Shown in pieces: positions 1 to 10,390 of a stretch of 64,000 nucleotides of DNA (position 1 is the stretch's first letter; every line of letters starts with the position of its first letter). The notes under the pieces are model-generated. The model was not told where the DNA came from. It did not search any database and saw only the letters and a list, made by a program, of their open reading frames with translations. The translations under genes and the position numbers were made by a program. Source of the stretch: Ornithodoros turicata (taxonomy: Eukaryota > Arthropoda > Arachnida > Ixodida > Argasidae); contig NC_088209.1 in assembly GCF_037126465.1 (NCBI RefSeq), forward strand, positions 20,589,146-20,653,145. The letters run 5' to 3'.

Positions 1-687
1 AGGAGTGCGCCGGCAGCTTCACCAATTCAAACGACGTTTCGAGCACATACAAGCGACCCCGAAACTACCACGGTGTGTCGCTACCAGAGCTCTCGCTCAC
101 CCCTATGGACGAATAAACGAGCCCGTTTCCGCTCACCAGTAGGGTGTCGCACCGGTGAGGAAATGTACCGCTCGCGGGTTCCGTAAACTTTTGTCGGGAC
201 CTGTACACCAAAGGTTGCTGAATCTGCAAGAGCCCGTACGGTCTTGGCTACACATCGTAACGAAAAGGGAAAAGAAAATGTGCTAATCTTTCTTCTTTCT
301 TTTTTTAATGCGTGAGGAAGGAAAGCACCCTCAGTGTCAGATCGACCCTCGGTTAATCTATTGCGGCATGAAGTTGACTACTTGGTGCATGAATAGCAAG
401 CCAGTCTGTAGATAATGCCTTATCGGCAGGTCGACGCACGCGCCATCGTGATATCCACGTTTCTTTTTCTCTCCCCCTTTTCTGTTTCACTCTTTGCTAA
501 CCATGTGACTTACCACCTTACGCATTCCGGACCCTTTGCTGTACACATGACATGTGTGCAGAGGACAGTACATTCCTTTAGTTTAGGGGTAGCTGCTATG
601 TCGTCCTTCTCTTCGTCCCTGTGTTATTTTTGGCGCCATATTTCCACCGAGAGCCATCGGCAAGGTCTAGATAGGTTTTCCGCACCC
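1..687. other. No gene recognised
   Basis: I see no coding exon, RNA gene or clear repeat here. There is a short C/T-rich tract near 290-306. The open frame at 415-699 (plus) has no recognisable domain and runs into the SINE that follows, so I treat it as chance. Confidence 0.4.
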
Positions 688-870
688 GTAGCTGCTTAGT
701 GGATAACATCAGAGCCCTCTACACAACGACTTAGAGGAGACCCGGGTTCGAATAGCGGCATCAGCTCGGCTGCCTGGGTACGGAAGGTTTTCCTGTGTTT
801 TCTTTGGACGCTGTTCAATGTTGACGCAGTTTCCTGTGAAGTCAGCCCAGGACGCGTCATTACCCAAGCA
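688..870 (+). repeat. tRNA-derived SINE, type A (degraded)
   Basis: A pol III B-box like GGTTCGAAT lies at 745-753, followed by a body with runs of TTTTCC and the motif GCCCAGGACGCGT near 848-860. The same body occurs at 7449-7710, 29497-29794, 53007-53318 and 62052-62323. The copy is diverged and lacks the conserved 3' tail seen in the others. It resembles tick Ruka-type SINEs; that family name is from memory. Confidence 0.6.
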
Positions 871-2718
871 ACGCAAAGGTAGGCAGATAGATTGGGAATT
901 GTTTGGTTGCCTAATCCAACCAACAAATGGCTGCTCATGGAATGTGTAATCCTGTGTGTTGCAGCGATTGAGAAACCGGGAACATATTGCAAGTGAGGAG
1001 CTCGGCTGTGTATAAGTCGATATTGTATAATACTATTAATTCGTGGGTTTATGTCTCGAGACAATTATGATCCTGAACACAGTGGGCGATCAGTGGATTA
1101 ATTTTGCCCACGTGAGGGTTTTTAACGTACACCGAAATCTTAGCGCACGGCACACCGTACTTGAAAGTCCCTCACCGGAGACAAACGTGTCTAGAAGCAG
1201 CTTGGCGTCCTCATCGGGGTTCGAAACCGCAACCTTCGAATCAGTAGGCAGCTACACTTCCAGCTGGTCCACGGAAGACGGCCTATGAGACCAGTGTCTA
1301 CTTTTTTCTGTGCAATTTTCCAAAATATTGCGGCCCGTATTGCGGTTTCTGTGGTATGTTCCACGGAGGGACGTCCGGCTAGAGTTTGGCATGGAGACAC
1401 AAGCGCTGGCTTTCTTCCCTTCATGGTGGCAGGCGAAGGAAAAGTCCTCCAGCATATTCTACAAGCGTATAGGAGACCATGCTGGACATTTCACGCGTCT
1501 TCGCGTGAATTGTGTGTTGTGTTCGACCTACCTCAGTGAATGTGTGCAATGCCTGATTAAATAACTGCAGCAAACTGCGAAATGACTGAAATAAATGCTG
1601 GAAATAACTGATTGGCTGGATAACTGGCTGTGAGCGAGGGCGTTACCACCACCACCGCCCCTTGGGCAGCCTAACGAGCCTGATCAATGGGGGGATAGCA
1701 AAACGAGTGTGATAGTAAGCTGTAGCACGTGCTTAACACGAAACTGATTGTCAAATTCCAGACCGTTCTGCAACACGATGTCCGTAAATGCTCGAACGTG
1801 TACTCGTAAATATACCCAAGGTGTCTCATACACACTGGGACTATCTCGTCTTCCCTTAACTCGTAAATCGAGTGCAATCAGAGCGGAGCCGACGTCCCTC
1901 TGTGAAATGGATAGTACTTCGTTGCTGGATTCGCGCACGATATCCTTGTAGGAGCACGTAAACTGCTGGTCAGGAAATTGGCCCCAGAAACCTGTTGCTC
2001 GGCGAGGAAAAATACTTCGCGGAAGCAAACAAAAAGCCTCGTTGACGGCCTTGGCAGTCATAGGCATATAGCCATGGTGTGAAGAGGTGGTCACTTCATC
2101 CACCTGCCACTAGTCTCGCATTGTATCTCGCTGTTCGTCGAACGTTCCGGTCGCTCGTTATTTAGCCCTACGGGACCTGCGTCGTTGGAAACAATATCCA
2201 TCGATTCTTCTGTTTAATCATCATTACCAGGAGGGAGAAACAGCAATTAGACATTAACGAGATTTGTCGTTTCAGATTAAACATCTGTCATTTTTCATTC
2301 ACAAATATGGTTGGGATGTGTATAGAAGAAAATGCGAAGGTGAAAAAATAGAAGGGTCAAGGACTTTAATGAAGTTTGCTAGTCTACTAAGCGAATCAGG
2401 TACCAGGAATCAGTTAAAACTTCCTGTCTGCTGTCTCTGAAATGCTTTAGAACAGCTTGGAATGAGCGTTCCCTATGTGATAGAGGTGCCACAGCCAAGT
2501 ACTTTGCTTTGAGTTCACGTTGACACGTCTATTGCCTTTGTTCCAGCAGCAAGTTAGCCTTCTGAACAATTGTAGAATAATGTAGAACGTCCTGTCCTTC
2601 CTCAGCATCTGATCAGCGCCCTCTGTGGATGAACAAATGCTGACAGTGTGGGGGTCTTGAATGCGCCTACCCCCCGTTTACGTGGTGTCCTTGTACGTCA
2701 GAACGATTCTACCATGAC
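871..2718. other. Unassigned stretch
   Basis: No gene is recognised with confidence. A further B-box-like motif (GGTTTCGAACCCC read on minus) near 1217-1229 suggests a decayed SINE. A 139-codon minus-strand frame at 1684-2103 is listed separately. Confidence 0.35.
1684..2103 (-). CDS. Uncharacterised ORF, possible exon remnant
   Basis: This is the longest frame in the first 4 kb (139 codons to a stop at 1684) and it overlaps no repeat seen elsewhere in the window. Residue composition is protein-like: few low-complexity runs and mixed charged and hydrophobic residues. I recognise no domain. A GT dinucleotide followed by TAAG lies in the 3' part on minus and could be a splice donor. It may equally be chance; no function is proposed. 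Confidence 0.2.
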   Translation of the reverse strand: MDEVTTSSHHGYMPMTAKAVNEAFCLLPRSIFPRRATGFWGQFPDQQFTCSYKDIVRESSNEVLSISQRDVGSALIALDLRVKGRRDSPSVYETPWVYLRVHVRAFTDIVLQNGLEFDNQFRVKHVLQLTITLVLLSPH

Positions 2719-2995
2719 AGTGGCGGCGCTAAAGAACGTGCCGCGCCGGGGCGGTCAAGTTGGCCTTGCTTTCCCGGCCAACAACAGCTCGAGAACAACA
2801 GTATTCGCTTAACAAAAGCAAAAAACGCGAACGAGCCACTAGATGGACAACCTGCTCGCTATTCTCGGTTGGGGCATCTGGTCATCCATCCATTTAGTTA
2901 CAAAAACAAAAAAAACGTATCCGTGTGAGCATATCCGTCTCATTTCGTATCATATCAGTATCATCCCGCTCGCACCGGCGTTAATGCCGCCACTG
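2719..2995. mobile_element. hAT-like non-autonomous element
   Basis: The left end CAGTGGCGGCGCTAA (2719) is matched in inverse at the right end (TTAATGCCGCCACTG, ending 2995), with two mismatches. The flanks are TACCATGA and TACCACCC, sharing only the first five bases, so an 8-bp target duplication is possible but decayed. There is no transposase frame inside. Confidence 0.45.
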
Positions 2996-3233
2996 TACCA
3001 CCCGACGAGCCCATAGCGGTGTTTTACCGAATTGCGAGGTCTCAAATCCGTCCTAGTGTTTTTCGTCTGGACGGTGCGGGATCCGGATAAGTGAAGTCGG
3101 GGGAAAAACTTGGTCGACCGAATTTACTTTCCACGTACTGCTCTAAAGGCTCCTGTATAGTCGAACAGCTAATGGGGCAACTCGTCCTGGCAAATTGGAG
3201 GAGCCTGGACTTCGCAGCTACGCATGTTGATCT

Positions 3234-3638
3234 CACGACCTACTAGATTATAACGACCATGTCATAGGCACCCCTTCCAAGCGCCGCATTTGGAAGCCAA
3301 CGGTGGCGCTACTCATCGGCCCGGTTTCTGCTTCCTCAATTTCTGCAATACTTTGTACTTCAGCTTACCTTAGTATTTTTGTACAAGCGGTGCACGTCCC
3401 ACGGGAGATGCCTTTTTCAAAAGTTGATTATCATCATCATTCTACGCTTTTTCATTGGAGCTGTTGCTGTCGTCTGCTACGGTAGTCGTACGTCCGCTTC
3501 TGCGCGTTCAAATTTCCATTGTCCAATCATGATGTTGATCTCGCGGGCCGATGAGTAGCGCCCCTAGCAGATCGTGCGGACGGGCTTCTCATAGGGGTTG
3601 GCGATTATGCCATGGTCGTTATGATCTAGTAGGTCGTG
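3234..3638. mobile_element. TIR element with 8-bp TSD, copy 1
   Basis: The ends CACGACCTACTAGAT and its inverse are flanked on both sides by a perfect 8-bp duplication, GTTGATCT (3226-3233 and 3639-3646). A second internal inverted repeat sits near 3302-3324 (GCGCTACTCATCGGCCCG) and 3544-3563. It is about 405 bp long with no coding capacity. Related copies lie at 4740-5174 and 43635-44046. The 8-bp TSD suggests a hAT-type or similar transposase acting in trans. Confidence 0.75.
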
Positions 3639-3931
3639 GTTGATCTCCGCGTACCTCCAACAAATTTCACGGCTAAACTGCGCCCTATTCATAGGATGAA
3701 TGGTCTGTACGGGCGCTCGACCGTTATGTAACGTTGGAAAGCCCGCTTCCTTACCGCGTATGCGCACGAGCGACGTTCCCCAGAATATTCCAGCGAAGAG
3801 GCGCAAAACGTCATCTGCTGCCACGTGAGCGCGAGAGCATAACGTCACGTTTTTCTCGTGCTCTTGTGACCATGGGGAATATCCTTGCGGCTCAGTCACA
3901 AGGCATTCGTTTGCAGACGACAGTGTCTATA

Positions 3932-4292
3932 CCGTGTATTCACACGAGCGACATCCTCGCAGGAGATTCTAGTTGAAGAAAAAGCGAAAACACAGCTAAC
4001 AAAGCCGAAGTTCCGACCCGTGTTATGTTGAGCATTCACACGGTGCGGTATATCGGGAGTGGCGTACCGCACACTTAGCAGACGAGACATCGCAGACGAC
4101 ACCCTCAGCGTCTTTTCCTGTCGTCTGCTACGGAATGCATTGTGGCTGCGTCCCAGGATATTCCTCATGGTTTTCAGTGTACGTGCAAACACGTCGTTGA
4201 GTGCTCGCGCTCATGTGCCAGCAGAGGGCTATGACGTGTTTCGCATCTTCCTCTGGTGTGTGCTGGGTAATGTCGCTCGTGTGAATACACGG
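3932..4292. repeat. Inverted repeat, 23-bp perfect arms
   Basis: The left arm 3932-3954 (CCGTGTATTCACACGAGCGA, then CAT) is exactly inverted at 4270-4292. Weaker inverted similarity extends to 3765 and 4300 (TTCCCCAGAATATTCC-like words). This is probably a decayed foldback element; outer ends are not resolved. Confidence 0.5.
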
Positions 4293-4433
4293 ATAGCGTC
4301 GGCTGCACTTCCGGCGCTGTGCGAATGCTCGACATAATGCGCGGCAGAACTTCCGGCCCATGAGCAGTTTTTCTTTTCTTTTTATTTCACTAGGGTATTC
4401 CTTGGGAATGTGGCGCGTATGAATAAACGGTAA

Positions 4434-4685
4434 CTGCGGTGGTGGTGGTGATGGTGGGCTCGCCGTTGTCGGCCTCACAGAGGTGGGCACCGTCACGACT
4501 GACGCCTTGGCGAATGCGCGTCCTGGGCCGACTTCTTAGGGAACTGTGCCGACATATGTCTGAAGGCGCCTGAGGAAAACCCGGGGAAAACCCCATAACA
4601 CAGCCGCCACCGGGATTCGAACCCGGGTACCTCCCAGTTTCGACGTGACATGGCCAGCCGCTAACCACTGAGCCACGCGAGCTGG
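4434..4685 (-). repeat. tRNA-derived SINE, type B (near full length)
   Basis: Read on minus it has a tRNA-like head with A-box (GTGGCTCAGTGGTTAGCGGC) and B-box (GGTTCGAATCC). The body is shared with type A (TTTTCC runs, CGGCCCAGGACGCGC). The distinct 3' end, GGCGAGCCCACCATCACCAC, is a CACC-rich tail. Other type B copies are at 51937-52200 and 54854-55085; isolated tails are at 9629-9900, 45270-45435, 56429-56492 and 57230-57320. Confidence 0.75.
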
Positions 4686-4739
4686 TAGCTGTAGTCAGTA
4701 GGGCGTCTAAGAAGATTCTGATTCCACGTGTGTTCGAGC

Positions 4740-5174
4740 CGCGACCTACTTGAACTAGCTTAGCGACCATGTGATTTGCACCCTTCTCCAGTGCCGCAAT
4801 TTGGAAGCTAGCCCTGGCGCTACTCATCGGCCCGTCTGTTGTTTCATCAATTGCTATAATAGCTTGTTCTTCAGCATGCATGTTCAGCGGTGCATGTCCC
4901 GCGGCGGATGCGATCTTGCTAAAGTTGTGAATTCATTACCATCATCATTGTATTAGTTTTGACGCGAGTTGAACAAAGGCTGAACGCTGTCGTGTTCCTG
5001 TCGTCTGCTACGGCCTTACGTCCACTTCTGCGAGTTGAAAAAACGAATTTCCACTATACGATCCTTATGGACGTCTCTAGGCCGCTGTGTAGCGCCCCTA
5101 GCGGGATTATGCGGACACACTCCTGCATCGGAGTTGCTGATTATGAAGTGGTCGCCATAATCTAGTGTGTCGGG
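4740..5174. mobile_element. TIR element with 8-bp TSD, copy 3 (diverged)
   Basis: Homologous throughout to 3234-3638 and 43635-44046, including the shared word TGTCGTCTGCTACGG and the internal pair around CGCTACTCATCGGCCCG. The flanks GTTCGAGC (4732-4739) and GTCCGAGC (5175-5182) match at 7 of 8 positions. Ends are more diverged than in the other copies, so this is the older insertion. Confidence 0.65.
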
Positions 5175-5428
5175 GTCCGAGCACGACGACAGTGTCAGTG
5201 TCCCGCACTCTGGCTCGTCTGAACGCTTTTGTTTTCGATTATTGACTTGCGTATTGATTATAGCGCTGCACCAAATGGACTGCGCTCCAAGCACTATGAG
5301 GTTTCTTGAAGAAACCCAACTGCTATAGATTTTGTGACTTTCCCGTCTTGAGTGCATCGAGACACTCGGCAGGTGAACTTCGCTGGTTAAACATTCGCCG
5401 AAGTTCACCGGTTGAACTTCATCGAAAC

Positions 5429-5865
5429 AATACCTGGGTATTAATGTCATTACTGTAATGAAATTGCAGTAATGAATTACTTTTTCTGGTAATTTGTATT
5501 GTAATGCATTACTTTTGACATTATGTAATTTGTAATGTAATTTAATTACATTTGGGCGGTAATTTTAATGACATTACTCACTACTTTTTACAAAAGAATC
5601 CAGTCTGTGTTCTGTGTTGGCACTTCGCAGAGAGAGAGTTGGCAACTGGCGGATTTCCAACGCCCACAATGAATTTCCACATCCTCAACACCGTTACAAT
5701 TGAGCTCGCAGTTATGACTTTCTAATGTCATTACTTTTTCGTAGTAATTGTAATGTAATTTCATTATATTTCAATTGCAGTAATGAGTAATGTAATTTAA
5801 TTAAATTCTTGCTGGAGTAATGAGTAATGTTATTTAATTACATTTTAGAGGTAATTTCAGGTATG
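5429..5865. mobile_element. TAATG-rich hAT-like element with 8-bp TSD
   Basis: The ends AATACCTG and inverse CAGGTATG are flanked by a perfect ATCGAAAC duplication at 5421-5428 and 5866-5873. Both subterminal parts are made of repeated TGTAATGTAATTTAATTACA-like words. There is no ORF; it is 437 bp long. Confidence 0.65.
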
Positions 5866-5873
5866 ATCGAAAC

Positions 5874-7007
5874 ACACGCTGTGCATCATTATCATCATCA
5901 TCCTCATCATCATCGCGATTTCTAAAGTTGAGTACTCATCTGGTGTTTGATTGTGCATCATTACGAATAGGCTGTTGGCCCTGAGTACATTGAACGCTAC
6001 ACCTCTGTTTTGACAACGTAATTTTTTTTTTAATTTTTGTTATATATTAAAGGAAATGCTCACGGATGGACGAACGAACTAATTCTTTTTAGAGCTATTT
6101 TCGAGAGAAATGTAGAAGTTATCCTTCCAGCACTGAATTCAACGTCTCACGGGACCCGGAAATTTAAGCACTAAAAACGTAGGCAGCATTTAGGCCCTCA
6201 AAAACGCTAAAATAAGCAATGGAAATGCACAAATAGGCTAATATCGAAAGAACAAGGGGAGCGTGTTGGTTGTACGGACATCTGACAAGGGAACGCAACA
6301 GATAAAACGAAAACAGACACAGCAAAATTGACATATTAATCGTCTTGTACGTTCTCTGGCATTGTTTGTGTTTCAAGTGCTCCATCCAGGAAGTCTTGCT
6401 GGGTTAAAGGCTACCGTTCCGTACAAGCTTTATCTTCTAGTACACGAATGCTGAGGCGGCCTTGAACCACGCTTTATTGAATAATACTTTTAGTTGTTCG
6501 TCGTCGAAGATCTTGGAAGGCGAAGAAAGGTCAAATAATTCGATCGAATATAGTATATGAGCCCTTTCTAATGTAGCGGGCCGTGGAGAACAACAAAGAT
6601 GGCCACGCGCTTGGAGCACCGGCACCACTAGCAAACCAAGGTACTCAAGGAAACAAACGCACAAAAATGAACAAAAGGTGCAAACACTCAGAAACGAAAA
6701 GCAAAATGCCTAAAAGGCGCACCCCCACGCTCTATAAAAGGCTGTTATCGAATCTCAAAACGTTAAAAAGGGTACAATTCAATAGAGCCGATAAAAAGGT
6801 AGCAACCACGAAAACGTCGCATTTAGGCATTTATAGGTAAATGCCTAAAATTTCGAGCCCTACTCGTGAGGTAAATAGTACCCGTATTTACAACTCGTAG
6901 CGATTAAAGTAATGTCAATACGCGTTTTAGGGTATAACGAAGTGATCAACCTGCTCGACGCTATATACTAGCTCGACCACTTTACCTAATATACCTTATA
7001 TATATAC
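5874..7007. other. Unassigned AT-rich stretch
   Basis: Contains a CATCAT run near 5889-5913 and homopolymer tracts. The 85-codon plus frame at 6583-6840 is lysine-rich low-complexity sequence with no recognised domain. Nothing else is seen. Confidence 0.35.
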
Positions 7008-7222
7008 CTTTGTCGGGTAGTAAAAACTCCGCAGCGATCTCCAACGCTACTTGCCAGCTGTCTGTCTTTCCATACCAGAAGTCCTCCCATGTACCGATAT
7101 GAGATAGAGCGTAAATGGCGAGCACGAAGCATGCCATAATAATATCTTGAGCTTTAATGTGATTCTGCCACCCGAAAATTACTTCTGCGAAGTTTCTCTC
7201 GACTTCTTTATGAGTGCCGAGT
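7008..7222 (-). CDS. Candidate internal exon of an unidentified gene
   Basis: On minus, a T-rich tract and an AG (ending at 7223) precede an open stretch that stays open to an AAAG|GTATAT donor at 7008/7007. The exon would be 215 nt. It encodes about 71 residues, including an acidic/aromatic part (TWEDFWYGKT) and a hydrophobic helix-like segment (IIMACFVLAIYALSHI). It overlaps no repeat found elsewhere in the window. I do not recognise the family. It could be an exon, a gene fragment or chance; no neighbouring exon was found. Confidence 0.3.
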
Positions 7223-7448
7223 CTTGGCACATGATGCGATTTAAAAAAAAATCTTTCTGCTGCACCTTCCCCTTCTTCCTTTAACAAGATCACGCTCTCA
7301 CGTCGCGCTATGGCCTAGATCCTTCGAGTAAGAACCGCCGACGTGACATGGAAGATATCCTACAAAGGGCCTACGTGTTATGCTTTCCTTTCTAGAATAA
7401 CAATGGACTAATCTCATGATTTGTGTTGGACAATAACTTCAGACTAGC

Positions 7449-7710
7449 GGTACGGCCTCATTGATAAAACCGCCAACTCAGCCTCGACAGGGCCGTGCTG
7501 AAGACTTGGAGGTGGTGGGTTCGAATCCTACTAGCGGCTGTGCTGTCTGACGTTTCCCCTGTGTTTCCGACCGACTTTTCGGACGAATGTCGGCACTTTT
7601 CTCCTTGAAATCGGCCCAGGACGCATCCCGATACTAACCGCCCTGTCCCCCACTCCTTCCCATACTGTTACGACGTTCACTGCCGCAGTTGCTTCGGGCG
7701 TAGTTGCACA
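7449..7710 (+). repeat. tRNA-derived SINE, type A
   Basis: The head has a B-box GGTTCGAATCC (7518-7528). The body has ACGAATGTCGGCAC and CGGCCCAGGACGC. The 3' end retains the conserved CAGTTGCTTCG block near 7686. The A-box half is degraded. The orientation matches 29497-29794. Confidence 0.65.
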
Positions 7711-7834
7711 GGGGCGTAGTGCGAAGACGTGTCTTGAACGTGCGACGCTCTGCCATGAGCGTCACTGTTTCCGGCTTAACAGCCGTGGACGATAGCGCTG
7801 TCTTTTAAAAATGCGCAGAGGGCTTTCAGTACTT

Positions 7835-8830
7835 TCACATGTTGCTGTCTGCGACGCCGGTAACCAAATAGTTGCAGAAGCTGAAAAGTCGAGAGCCAAG
7901 TTTATCGAGCACAGATTGAAGTCGTTCTCTGTGAGTCTCGTAAGATGGACACTGCATGATTATGTGAAGTGTGTCTTTCGGTGTGTTGCATGGGCGGCAT
8001 AACGAACTTGATATGAGTTTCATTCTGTAGAGTGTTTTCCCAGAATGAAGCTTACCAAAGTGGATTCTGTGGATGGCTGTTTGCAGAGGTCTCTCCAAGC
8101 TTCTTGGGACGATAGCTGCCAAATTGGGATCGATGAAAGAGAGATAATCAGTAGGTCGGAGGGATGACTTCCATAGTTCTCTGGATTTTTGGGTCGTCGT
8201 TTTTCCTTAGATAGGCTTTGGAGTCATCTTTTGAGAAAGATATGGCGCTGAGCTTGGTCTTGCTTAGAGCTTCCTTGGCTGTTTTGTCAGCTGCTTCGTT
8301 CCCTGATATACCACAGTGAGATGGAATCCACTGCAGTGTTACACTGTGACCTGACCGTACGGCATCACTGAGGGTGTTGAGAATTTTGTACACCATATAA
8401 TTCAAATCACTTCTTTTGATGATGGCTTCTAAGGAAGACTTCGAATCTGTGCAGATGAGCCAAGTTTTCGGGTGAGACTTTTTTGATGTGGCATAGTGCT
8501 TTGAATATACCGTGTAGTTCGGCAGCGGTGGATGAGGTGCCATGTGAGAGCCTGTATCCCTTCCGCAGGGTTTCAGTGATAAAAGCACTTGCAAATCTGT
8601 CTTCTGTACAGGAACCATCTGTATAGCCGACCGTCCTTGACGAGAAGGTGTCCTGAAGCTATGCTATAGGGACAGTGTCTCTGCGTAAGCTCAGTATACG
8701 TAAGCGAGACGGAATGGGTTGAGCCAACTTCAACTTTCTTGACGCTAGTGCAGCAGTTACGAGCCAAGTGTCCAATAGGAACCGAGGATATAGCGCATGC
8801 GCACTGCATGCACGTGAAGCTCACGGTGAC
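7835..8830 (-). pseudogene. LINE fragment: RNase H and C-terminal zinc-finger region
   Basis: Minus-strand pieces of a non-LTR retrotransposon ORF2. An RNase H N-terminal part with YTDGS and TAAELHGIF lies at about 8640-8510. After a frame break it continues with CTDSKSSLEAI and WIPSHCGISGNEAAD (8148-8560), which supply the Asp/Glu/Asp-type catalytic set. Downstream (7835-8122) is a C-terminal segment with a CX2CX7HX4C motif (CRPCNTPKDTLHIIMQC). RNase H after reverse transcriptase is typical of I-group and related LINEs. At least one frameshift and the missing endonuclease and RT make this a dead 5'-truncated copy. Confidence 0.75.
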
Positions 8831-9015
8831 AGCGCACGGTAGCTTGGCTTTTCCCTTTTCTTCCTATGGGGTGCGCTGAGTACGGCGCTCGTTCATTGGA
8901 GGAACGTAACGCTACAATGCAATGATGTGAACGGGGACTACGAGAGCGACAACGTGAACACGTTCAGCGGTGAAGAGCACGTATACGCAAGCTTTAGACG
9001 CAAGCCTAAGACGCA

Positions 9016-9279
9016 CACTCTAAGAAATGCCTTTCACCGCATAGCACGCACCTAGCCAACCATCATCTCGAATGATATCGTTATCTGCCATGATTTGTTG
9101 AGATCTAGAGGCGTACGCTTATATTTTATTTTTTTTTTGGTGAAAATTATGGACAGCATCAGTGTCACAAAAAAGGCGTACGCCTTCCGTTCTCAACAAA
9201 TCAGGCCAGGTAACGATATCATTTCGACATGATGGTTGACTATGAGCGTGCTAAGCGATGGGATTCATTTTTAAGAGCG
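9016..9279. mobile_element. Palindromic CACTC-end MITE, CA-flanked
   Basis: Ends CACTCTAAGAAATG and TTTTTAAGAGCG; the two halves are inverted copies meeting near 9150-9170. Both flanks read CA (9014-9015 and 9280-9281). The family words TTCACCGCATAGCACGC and GGCGTACGCC are present. The left half has a T-run insertion near the centre. Confidence 0.7.
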
Positions 9280-9299
9280 CAGGAGTACTGCGCATTTTT

Positions 9300-9427
9300 T
9301 GTACCAATTATACGCTACATAAGTGGTACAAAAAAGGCGTACGCCTCTCGTTTTCAACAAATAAGGGGCGGGAACGTTACCATTCGGGATGTTGGTTGGC
9401 TAGGAGCGTGCTATGCGGCAAAGTTGT
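9300..9427. mobile_element. Right half of a CACTC-family MITE
   Basis: Contains GTACAAAAAAGGCGTACGCC, the CAACAAAT block and GGAGCGTGCTATGCGG, matching the right arm of full copies. It lacks the left arm and the terminal AAGAGTG. Confidence 0.6.
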
Positions 9428-9628
9428 GCGCGCTGAACCGCGTACGAAGAATCATACTGCTTCTGTTTCTTTATTTATTCTTATTTTTTTAACGGGTCAC
9501 GCATCAGAAATGATAACAACAATGAATACAGGTGCCGTAAGAGTGTGAATGTCCGATGCACAGGTCCAGTTTGAATCATTCAATGGATACCTGCTGTAAC
9601 ATTATCAGTTTTCTCGTACACTCTTAAA

Positions 9629-9900
9629 AATGGTGGTGGCGTGCTGAAAGAGCCCGCCGCGAAAATGAGAGGGGGGGGGGGGGGGAGGTCATGGCAGGAT
9701 CGGCTCGCCACTGTATGTTGGTCACGCAGAAGTGGGCGTCGTCTCGACTAAAGACAGAGAAAGACGGATGGAGGTATAGAGGATGAAGGGTCGAGATGCG
9801 TAGAGGGTGCATGAGTTTGTCGGGGAGAGCAAAGTGTTAGAGGGGTCGTTGAGCTAGACCCGCCTTCTGCAGAAAGAGAATAAGGTTTCTCCCTTTAGCG
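9629..9900 (-). repeat. SINE type B 3' remnant inside a MITE arm
   Basis: Read on minus it contains CGAGACGACGCCCACTTCTG and a GGCGAGCC-like word ahead of a C/CCACC-rich tail that abuts the MITE end. A long G-run lies at 9669-9686. The same junction type is seen at 47128, 52200 and 57320. Confidence 0.5.
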
Positions 9901-9957
9901 GTTAGAATGAACTTCACCATATAGCACCCTCCCAGTTAACCATCATCCCGAGTGATA

Positions 9958-10207
9958 CACTCTTAAAAATGAACTTCACCGCATAGCACGCTCTGCGCCA
10001 ACCGTTGCCACGTATGATATCGTTATCTGCCCTGATTTGTTGAAAACTGGGGGCGTACGCCTTTTCTGTGACAATTATGAACAGCATAAGTGTCACAAAA
10101 AAAGGCGTACGCCTGCCGTTTTCAACAAATCAGGGCACATAACGATATCATTCGAGATTATGGTTGGCTAGGAGCGTGCTACGCGGTGAAGTTCATTTTT
10201 AAGAGTG
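9958..10207. mobile_element. Palindromic CACTC-end MITE nested in another copy
   Basis: A 250-bp element, CACTCTTAAAAATGAACTTC to its inverse GAAGTTCATTTTTAAGAGTG. It is inserted into the arm of the same family, with TA on both sides (9956-9957 and 10208-10209). Removing it and one TA restores the host arm, so the ends and the 2-bp duplication are directly defined. Confidence 0.85.
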
Positions 10208-10390
10208 TACCGTTCTTTTCCCTGATTTTCTGATAACGCCGGGCTTGCGCGTGCTTTTGTGGCAACTGCGTAATGCCACAAAAATGGCGTTCGCCCCCCT
10301 GTTTTCATTAAATCAAGGGTGACAACGTTGTCATTCGGAACGATGGTTAGCTAGGAGCGTGCTATGCGGTGAAGCTCTGTTTTTAGAGTG

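Larger units (their letters stand above)
9619..10390. mobile_element. Outer CACTC-family MITE carrying a SINE tail and a nested MITE
   Basis: It starts CACTCTTAAAAATG at 9619 and ends TTTTTAGAGTG at 10390; both flanks are TA. Inside, a type B SINE remnant (9629-9900) interrupts the left arm, and a complete second copy of the same family (9958-10207) interrupts it again. The rest of the right arm resumes at 10210. Confidence 0.65.

Noticed and set aside
4618..4633. Other tRNA-like B-boxes (also 7518, 29570, 44799, 51991, 55024, 62262)
   Set aside because: All lie in SINE heads with the shared TTTTCC / CCCAGGACGC body or tail; no cloverleaf stands alone.
9956..10209. Tc1/mariner origin of the palindromic MITEs from the TA flanks
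   Set aside because: Three other well-preserved copies have CA on both sides, so TA is not fixed; CACTA-like is the better fit.
9016..10390. Repeated palindromes as a CRISPR-like or satellite array
   Set aside because: Units are full MITEs with their own ends and 2-bp flanks, irregularly spaced and nested, in a eukaryotic context.
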